From: Saprospiraceae bacterium
GTDB lineage: Bacteria > Bacteroidota > Bacteroidia > Chitinophagales > Saprospiraceae
Length of the DNA: 64,000 nt
Assembly (NCBI GenBank): GCA_016706365.1
Contig: JADJJU010000003.1
Span: 62,001-126,000, forward strand
Reading direction: 5' to 3'
Shown here: piece after piece, positions 59,024-64,000 of the stretch
Layout of the letters: every line of letters starts with the position of its first letter
Position numbering within the stretch: position 1 is the first letter of the stretch
The notes under the pieces: model-generated
Databases searched by the model: none
Seen by the model: only the letters and a program-made list of their open reading frames with translations
What the model was told of the DNA's origin: nothing
Program-made: the position numbers and the translations under genes

Positions 59024-59536
59024 GAAGCAGTATTTAAGACACTTTAAACTGAATGAGAAATGTAAGAAACAAATATATACTGTAGTATTTTATCTACATA
59101 ATGTTTTAGAACTTATTTTCTTGCTTTTCAGAAAAAAAATCAAAATAGTTTTTTATTCGGTCGTACTGCCTCCTTTTATTCGGCGTCGGGCTGTCGCAAT
59201 TCGCTCATACCTGCGGCTTCTTTACAGACTTTGTAATCACTCTCAGCTAGTTTTTCACATCCCTCACGTGGTGTGAGTTTTAGGGTGGGAGTGGAATTAT
59301 GAAATTTCTTGCTTTACCCCGGCAAAAAAACCTGGCAATATCTGGCTCGAAATTCACTTAATGTAGAAAATTGGGGTCTCTAATTGTATAACAATTTCTA
59401 CAAGTATTTTCAAGTGCAAATATTACTATATATATAATTATCAGATATTCAATTATTAATTAATTTGCTTAGCGATGGCATGCCAATCGCAGGTAGTGAA
59501 GTGTATTCATTTAAATCATTAATAAAATTTATAATT
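59024..59536. other. Gene-free intergenic region with peptide-like remnant
   Basis: Nothing convincing is seen on the plus strand. On the minus strand a frame without a start codon encodes about 45 residues (including CEKLAESDYKVCKEAAGMSE) and stops at 59176, which could be a gene remnant. ATTCGGTCG and ATTCGGCGTCG repeat 25 bases apart (59154-59190). The upstream part of the PepSY-like gene is very AT rich. Confidence 0.4.
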
Positions 59537-59872
59537 ATGAACTCGAAAGTATTGTTTTTTATACTGTTTCTAGGTTTGGCTTCTTTTTCAGCAAATGCCC
59601 AAACTACGAAACCTGTCCAGGAAAAAGAAAGAACTGAAATGAAGAAGGACATGCAAAAGAATGACGAAAGATCAGAAGTAATTCAAAAAGATCTGCCTCA
59701 ATCCATTCAAAAAACATTGTCTACAGACACTTATAAAGATTGGAATTTCAAAAAGGCTTACCGTGTCAAAACTGCTACCAGTGAATATTATGAAATTATG
59801 GTAAATAAAGGAGATCAAAAGACTACCTTAAAGTTGGATGCGAATGGCAATATCGTGCCGAAAGGCTTCTAA
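59537..59872 (+). CDS. Small secreted PepSY-like protein
   Basis: Starts at ATG 59537 (the longer frame to 59465 is unconserved); 111 residues with a signal peptide (ending SANAQ). The mature part begins with a charged linker (residues about 23-50), then LPQSIQKTLSTDTYKDWNFK and YEIMVNKGDQKTTLKLDANG, a PepSY/BLIP-like alpha/beta fold. Paralogue of the protein at 60232 (DEYKDWSISKAYHIKGAG, RETTLKLDKDGNV). Probable exported inhibitor-like or stress protein, function unknown. A terminator follows. Confidence 0.7.
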   Translation: MNSKVLFFILFLGLASFSANAQTTKPVQEKERTEMKKDMQKNDERSEVIQKDLPQSIQKTLSTDTYKDWNFKKAYRVKTATSEYYEIMVNKGDQKTTLKLDANGNIVPKGF

Positions 59873-59900
59873 TATAAATTCACTAGTTATATTTGTGTAT

Positions 59901-59934
59901 CGGCCTGCATCTTTTTGCAGGTCGTTTTTTTTTG
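59901..59934 (+). terminator. Rho-independent terminator
   Basis: CGGCCTGCA and TGCAGGTCG form a stem with one G-T pair and a short T-rich loop, followed by T9, 28 bases after the stop of the first PepSY-like gene. Confidence 0.85.
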
Positions 59935-60231
59935 CCCTCTTCTTATTTGTTTTAAAACTGATCCAAGTTGCTATCAGATACGGGCATAGCAACCACTTCC
60001 AATATGGTAGAATCTTATTAGGTTCAATTAAACACAGCATTCGCAGATATGTGGCAAAATGTAGAACCACATACACCAATGTGTGGAATAAAATCTACAG
60101 TCACAGGATGAATATATTATATTAATCTTTATAAATGATACAATATCAATATATTACCAATTTATTAAATTATGGCATACTGATCGTATATCTATTAGTG
60201 CAACCATTCATTCATACATTCAATATCTCTT
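59935..60231. other. Intergenic leader of the second PepSY-like gene
   Basis: About 300 AT-rich bases. It holds a nested inverted repeat: TGTAGA (60060-60065) with TCTACA (60094-60099), enclosing CCACA/TGTGG, which could fold in the leader of the gene at 60232. I see no gene and no clear promoter. Confidence 0.4.
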
Positions 60232-60546
60232 ATGAAATCCGGAGTAATTTTTTTTCTAGCCTTTTTTGCCTTTGCAACTGTAACCATGAATGCTCAAACT
60301 ACAGTTGTAAAAGTCGCCACAGTAAGTCAAGATAACAGAGTAGAAATTACAGCTGATCAATTACCTGAAGCTGTGCTGAAAACATTAAAAACTGATGAAT
60401 ATAAGGATTGGTCCATCTCCAAAGCTTATCACATAAAAGGTGCAGGCGAAAAAGATATGCAAAAAGAACACTATGAAGTAGTGCTAAGATCAAATGATCG
60501 CGAAACAACATTGAAACTGGATAAAGACGGAAATGTAATCGAGTAA
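60232..60546 (+). CDS. Small secreted PepSY-like protein, paralogue
   Basis: 104 residues with a signal peptide (ending TMNAQ). LPEAVLKTLKTDEYKDWSIS and HYEVVLRSNDRETTLKLDKD mirror the protein at 59537 and show the same PepSY-like fold. The two genes look like a tandem duplication with different linkers. A terminator follows within 35 bases. Just downstream is an NtrC-type regulator, so the pair could be its target, which is speculation. Confidence 0.7.
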   Translation: MKSGVIFFLAFFAFATVTMNAQTTVVKVATVSQDNRVEITADQLPEAVLKTLKTDEYKDWSISKAYHIKGAGEKDMQKEHYEVVLRSNDRETTLKLDKDGNVIE

Positions 60547-60579
60547 TCGATTTAAGATATACTTCTCACATCTTGTTCG

Positions 60580-60620
60580 AGCCGGCGCATGTCAAGTCAT
60601 GGGCCGGCTTTCTTTATTTT
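60580..60620 (+). terminator. Rho-independent terminator
   Basis: AGCCGGC and GCCGGCT (60580-60586, 60603-60609) form a 7-bp GC-rich stem with a 16-base loop, followed by TTTCTTTATTTTT. Confidence 0.8.
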
Positions 60621-60733
60621 TACCATTTTCATAATTATGCTTATGTATTATATACTTACTGCTTTTCGACCATTTAGAGTATCTTATGCCTGACAAATAA
60701 AACTATTATCTTTCAGCTCTTGTTAAAAAGCCT

Positions 60734-62073
60734 ATGTCCAGGATATTAGTAGTTGAAGATGATGTTACTTTCTCCAGAATCATACATGTTTTTTTGAGTA
60801 AACATGGCTATGAGGTGGATGTCTGTCACAAAATGAAAGACAGTATAATTAGCCTTTCAGCTTCCAAATATGACCTCATGTTGCTGGATTATAGATTGCC
60901 TGATGGCACAGGTATGGATGTCCTGACCTGGAGCAAAGAAAATCTTGAAAAACTCCCTGTGCAATTTTTATGACAAGCCTCCAGGATATCCGAACTGCTG
61001 TTCAGACTGTCCGCTCCGGTGCTTTCAATTATATTACCAAACCAATCAACCCCGAAGAATTACTGCTGGTGATTGAAGAGGCCATTTCGAAGAATATTGA
61101 GCCTGCCAAATTTTTTACCCAAAGAAGTTACTATCACCGGTTCGGATTTTGTGAAAGGCACGAGCGAAGTTGCTTCAAGGGCATACGAGTTTGTAGATCT
61201 TGTCGCACCTACAGCGCTAAACGTACTCATTCTTGGTGAAAGCGGAACAGGTAAAGAGCATATAGCCAGGCGTATTCATGATTTAAGCACCCGGAGTAAT
61301 GCTCCTTTCATCTCTGTTGACTGTGGCACTCAGTCAGATGAGTTGGCAGCAAGCGAGTTATTCGGGCACATTAAAGGAGCATTTACCGGAGCAAGCACAG
61401 ACAAAAAGGCTTTTTTGAAATTGCTGATGGTGGAACTCTTTTTCTGGATGAAATTGGCAATCTGAGTTATGAGGTTCAGCTCAAATTATTACGGGCTATC
61501 CAGGAAAAGACTATAAATCCCGTCGGAGGAACCCGGAAGATTAAAACAGATATCCGCATTCTAGCTGCTACGAACGAAGATTTAGTAGAACGCGCTCAAA
61601 ACGGATTTTTCAGATCAGATCTTTATCACCGTTTGAATGAGTTCAGTATTCAGGTACCTGCTCTGAGAGAACGGAGAGAAGATTTGGAATGGTTTATCCC
61701 TTATTTTTTAAATGTTTCCAATGCTGAATTGTCAAGAAAGGTACTTGGTTTTCATCAGGATGTATTAGACATTTTTTATGACTACGATTGGCCCGGAAAT
61801 CTGCGCGAATTAAAGAACGTAATCAGACGGGCAGTCCTACTCTCAAAATCCGAAATCGCCGGACTTGAATGCATTCCACCTGAATTGGCTGCAAAGACTT
61901 ACATGATGGTTGAAACTCCAGTTTTACTTTCAGAGCAAAGAGATGATTCTGAAAAGCAAATGATTATTCAGACCCTTCAAAAAGTACGGTTTAATAAAAG
62001 CAAAGCCGCTCAGGTTCTGGGAATTGATCGGAAAACCCTTTATAATAAACTGTCGAAATACGGTTTGAAATAA
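60734..62073 (+). CDS. NtrC-family sigma-54-dependent response regulator (frameshifted)
   Basis: About 447 residues. Receiver: MSRILVVEDDVTFSRIIHVF with phospho-Asp52 in LLLDYRLPDG. AAA+ domain: GESGTGKEH (Walker A), LFGHIKGAFTGAS (sigma-54 contact GAFTGA), GTLFLDEIGNL (Walker B). Fis-type helix-turn-helix: NKSKAAQVLGIDRKTLYNKL. Three breaks: T5 60965-60969 (one short), T6 61111-61116 (one extra), GG 61408-61409 (one short, KKGFFEIADGGT when restored). The convergent hybrid kinase next door is the likely partner. Sigma-54 promoters would be its targets; none was sought systematically. Confidence 0.82.
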
Positions 62074-62098
62074 GTAAATTTCCAGCGCCGCTGGTTCT

Positions 62099-64000
62099 TT
62101 ATTCTTTCGAACTCAAACTTTTCAATTCTTCCATTCTCTTTTCCAATTCTCCTTCAAGGATCTCACAATATTTTAGCAATTCTACTTTGTCAACCTTTGG
62201 GATGAATTCCGATGAAGTTGATTGCATGCGGAAATTGTATTCAAACCTTCTTAGATTCTCGAATACTTCTCTATACCCAATTTGCCCTAATCTGGATGCC
62301 AATTGATGCATAATTTCTGCAGCCACTGAAAGCAGAGAAGTGTTGTTTAACTGCTGTAAATCTTTTAAACTGTCAATAATGCAATCCATTATCAATGCAT
62401 TCTTCAACTCTTCTTCCAGTCCATCGAGCATACTTCCGTTGAGATTATATTCGAAATCGGAAAACGCTTTATCTGGATTTAGAAAGAGATTGATAGCTTG
62501 CATCAATTCGATTTCCTTAAACGGCTTGTATAAAACTGCATCAAATTGCAATGCAAGTTCCTCTCCTGATTCCTTATCAATTCGCTGAGCTGTCATAGCA
62601 ATGATGGGTACATTTCCCATATTTTTCATTTTTTTACTTAATTCCGGCCCGCTCATAAGTGGCATTCTCATGTCCATCAAGACCACAGAAGGCGGATTTT
62701 CTTTCAAAATTTGTATGGCATGATAAGGATCTGTTGTAGCAACATTCGGTATATTATGAGAATGGAGAATAGTAGTGCAAAGTTGAAGAATAAAAGGATC
62801 ATCATCAATAATCAGTATAACAGGACTTGAGTTATTTAGAATAAAATCATGCGGAACTTCAGACTTGGAGGTATTATTCCATTCACTGAGTTTAAAGGTT
62901 AATTGAAATGAGAATTCTGTTCCGGTTCCGGGACTGGATTTCAAATCAATTTTGCCATCCCATGCATCGATAATTGCCTTGACAATGCTCAGTCCCAAGC
63001 CCGTACCCTGAATGTTTGCTTTGATATCAGATTCGATTCTTTCAAATTCAATAAATATGGAATTAAGATCTTCCGCAGCAATCCCCGGACCACTATCTTT
63101 GATTTTGCAAAATAATGTACAATATGTTCCATTCGATTGTACAGAACTATGCACTGAAACACCTCCTTCTGATGTGAACTTTATAGCATTACCTACCAGA
63201 TTGAAAAGTATCTGCTGATATCTGAATTCATCTGAATCAACATATATTCCTTCCAGGGAGTCTGTAAAATGCTCCAGCAATATTCCCTTTGCTTCAGCTT
63301 GTGGTTGCAATATTTTGATCACATCCAAAGTGCTGGATTTAAGAGAAAACACCTGGTTTCGAAAGTTTAACTTTCCTGATATAATGCTGGAGTAATCCAA
63401 TAATTCATTGACAATATGCAATAGATAATTGGAAGAAGTGTGAATCACCTGCAAATCTGCTTTGTCCGGCACTTCCTGCTTCTGCATCTGCTCTGAATAC
63501 CCTATGATTGATTGGAGCGGAGTTCGAATTTCATGGCTTATGTTCGCTAAAAACTTTTCTTTTTGGCGGGATAATTCAAGTGTCTTCTCTTTTTCTTCAA
63601 TCAATTGTTGCCTGTACCTTGAGCCTCTTGCCAGATCCACTAGAATAAAATAAACTAGTAATCCTATTATCAAAAGGAATATTCCGAGAAGAAGCGTGGA
63701 CCTCAAAATTGAATTTCTTGCTATCGAAACACTTTCTGCAGTATTATCCTGAAGCTGTGAAACTGCAGTAGCTTCGAAGTGATGGAGAATTTGAAGAATC
63801 TCATTTGATAGAATGATGGTTGCATTCAGAAATGCCATTTCTTGTCTCAGCATTCTGGTATTCTGCTTTCTCTGATCTCTTGCCCGAGAAGAGCCTTCTT
63901 TTCTGATGATTTGTTGAATGGTATCCTTTTCTCCAATCGCAAGAGTATCCGTTTTAACAAGAATTTGCTCCTCCAAAGCCATTGATGGAGCCTGGGTAAT
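62099..64000 (-). CDS. Hybrid sensor histidine kinase (N-terminus outside window)
   Basis: The open frame runs past base 64000, so the true start is beyond the window; an internal ATG lies at 63982. From that Met: a helical sensor part (about 20-90), membrane helix (95-115), HisKA with His150 (LANISHEIRTPLQ), HATPase (NLVGNAIKFT, GTGLGLSIVK), a receiver with DMRMPLMSG (Asp about 436) and ALYKP-like FDAVLYKPF, and a C-terminal HPt-like region with His about 560 (IMHQLASRLGQIGYREVFEN). This is a multistep phosphorelay kinase. Convergent with the NtrC-type regulator, a plausible partner. Confidence 0.85.
   Translation of the reverse strand: MTQAPSMALEEQILVKTDTLAIGEKDTIQQIIRKEGSSRARDQRKQNTRMLRQEMAFLNATIILSNEILQILHHFEATAVSQLQDNTAESVSIARNSILRSTLLLGIFLLIIGLLVYFILVDLARGSRYRQQLIEEKEKTLELSRQKEKFLANISHEIRTPLQSIIGYSEQMQKQEVPDKADLQVIHTSSNYLLHIVNELLDYSSIISGKLNFRNQVFSLKSSTLDVIKILQPQAEAKGILLEHFTDSLEGIYVDSDEFRYQQILFNLVGNAIKFTSEGGVSVHSSVQSNGTYCTLFCKIKDSGPGIAAEDLNSIFIEFERIESDIKANIQGTGLGLSIVKAIIDAWDGKIDLKSSPGTGTEFSFQLTFKLSEWNNTSKSEVPHDFILNNSSPVILIIDDDPFILQLCTTILHSHNIPNVATTDPYHAIQILKENPPSVVLMDMRMPLMSGPELSKKMKNMGNVPIIAMTAQRIDKESGEELALQFDAVLYKPFKEIELMQAINLFLNPDKAFSDFEYNLNGSMLDGLEEELKNALIMDCIIDSLKDLQQLNNTSLLSVAAEIMHQLASRLGQIGYREVFENLRRFEYNFRMQSTSSEFIPKVDKVELLKYCEILEGELEKRMEELKSLSSKE

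Noticed and set aside
59838..60335. Three plus-strand frames and one minus-strand frame of 66-95 codons around 59828-60335
   Set aside because: They overlap the ends of the PepSY-like genes and terminators, are AT-driven and have no motif or signal.
1..64000. tRNA and rRNA genes
   Set aside because: I looked for the conserved T-loop GTTCGAATC-type sequence and for rRNA core sequence and saw none convincing; a covariance search would be decisive.

Overview
The window is from a member of the Bacteroidota, most like an environmental Saprospiria/Sphingobacteria-type lineage. Evidence: secreted proteins with type IX secretion (T9SS) C-terminal signals, SusC/TonB-type and outer-membrane beta-barrel proteins with carboxypeptidase-regulatory-like plugs, an ECF sigma/FecR pair, LytTR and HisKA_2-type two-component genes, TAnnTTTG-type promoter matches and a background of roughly 40% GC. 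No rRNA, tRNA, CRISPR array, prophage or transposase was recognised.

Layout. 1-4412 (-): a large secreted FG-GAP/L-domain T9SS protein whose C-terminus leaves the window. 4810-9666 (+): topoisomerase IV subunit ParE and Lon. 9761-13216: small housekeeping and unknown genes (regulatory-like domain protein, membrane/TPR-like protein, OsmC, HD hydrolase). 13233-15409 (-): a DUF6055-like putative metalloprotease with a hexapeptide helix and T9SS signal. 15850-18669: short SSB, then a PaaZ-like ring-opening enzyme whose 3' end is replaced by about 280 bases of abnormal GC-homopolymer sequence. 18900-21237 (+): a cytochrome c lipoprotein, OB-fold, YceI and DUF5777 outer-membrane gene set. 21345-29993: NdpA-like protein, VOC protein, M29 aminopeptidase, YraN, phosphoglucose/phosphomannose isomerase, FabG, a metzincin lipoprotein and a GT-C-like membrane protein. 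31767-38827 (+): an ECF sigma, FecR anti-sigma, STN/surface-repeat protein, TonB receptor and second surface-repeat protein, read as one cell-surface signalling locus. 38919-46308 (-): NTF2-like lipoprotein, disrupted outer-membrane receptor, AmpG-like MFS transporter and two acyltransferase/DUF418 membrane proteins. 46490-52630 (-): an accessory island with a duplicated-domain secreted protein, a broken multi-domain lectin with an aerolysin-like core, a pseudo-receiver, a truncated LytTR regulator and a TPR histidine kinase. 52888-58703: putative cysteine enzyme, NUDIX and EEP genes, glycosyltransferase, CysQ, GalE and an AsmA-like protein. 59537-64000: two small PepSY-like secreted paralogues, an NtrC-type regulator and a convergent hybrid histidine kinase that leaves the window.

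Most interesting observations. (a) A lectin-type protein at 47388-49336 reads as two F5/8C (fucolectin-like) domains, an aerolysin-like segment, a Ser/Thr/Asn linker and three ricin-like repeats, but it is broken by many indels. (b) CCGAA direct repeats with exact 21-base spacing lie upstream of two minus-strand genes near the LytTR regulator and resemble a phased LytTR operator. (c) The ECF locus puts a signalling STN domain on a surface-repeat protein instead of only on a TonB barrel. (d) Related AACAGCC-containing repeats recur in several intergenic regions.

Data quality. At least fifteen conserved genes or gene segments are interrupted by single-base indels, nearly all in short homopolymers, and translation resumes cleanly in another frame. 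This looks like uncorrected homopolymer sequencing error more than gene decay. Gene boundaries below are therefore given for the reconstructed gene when the family match continues across the break.
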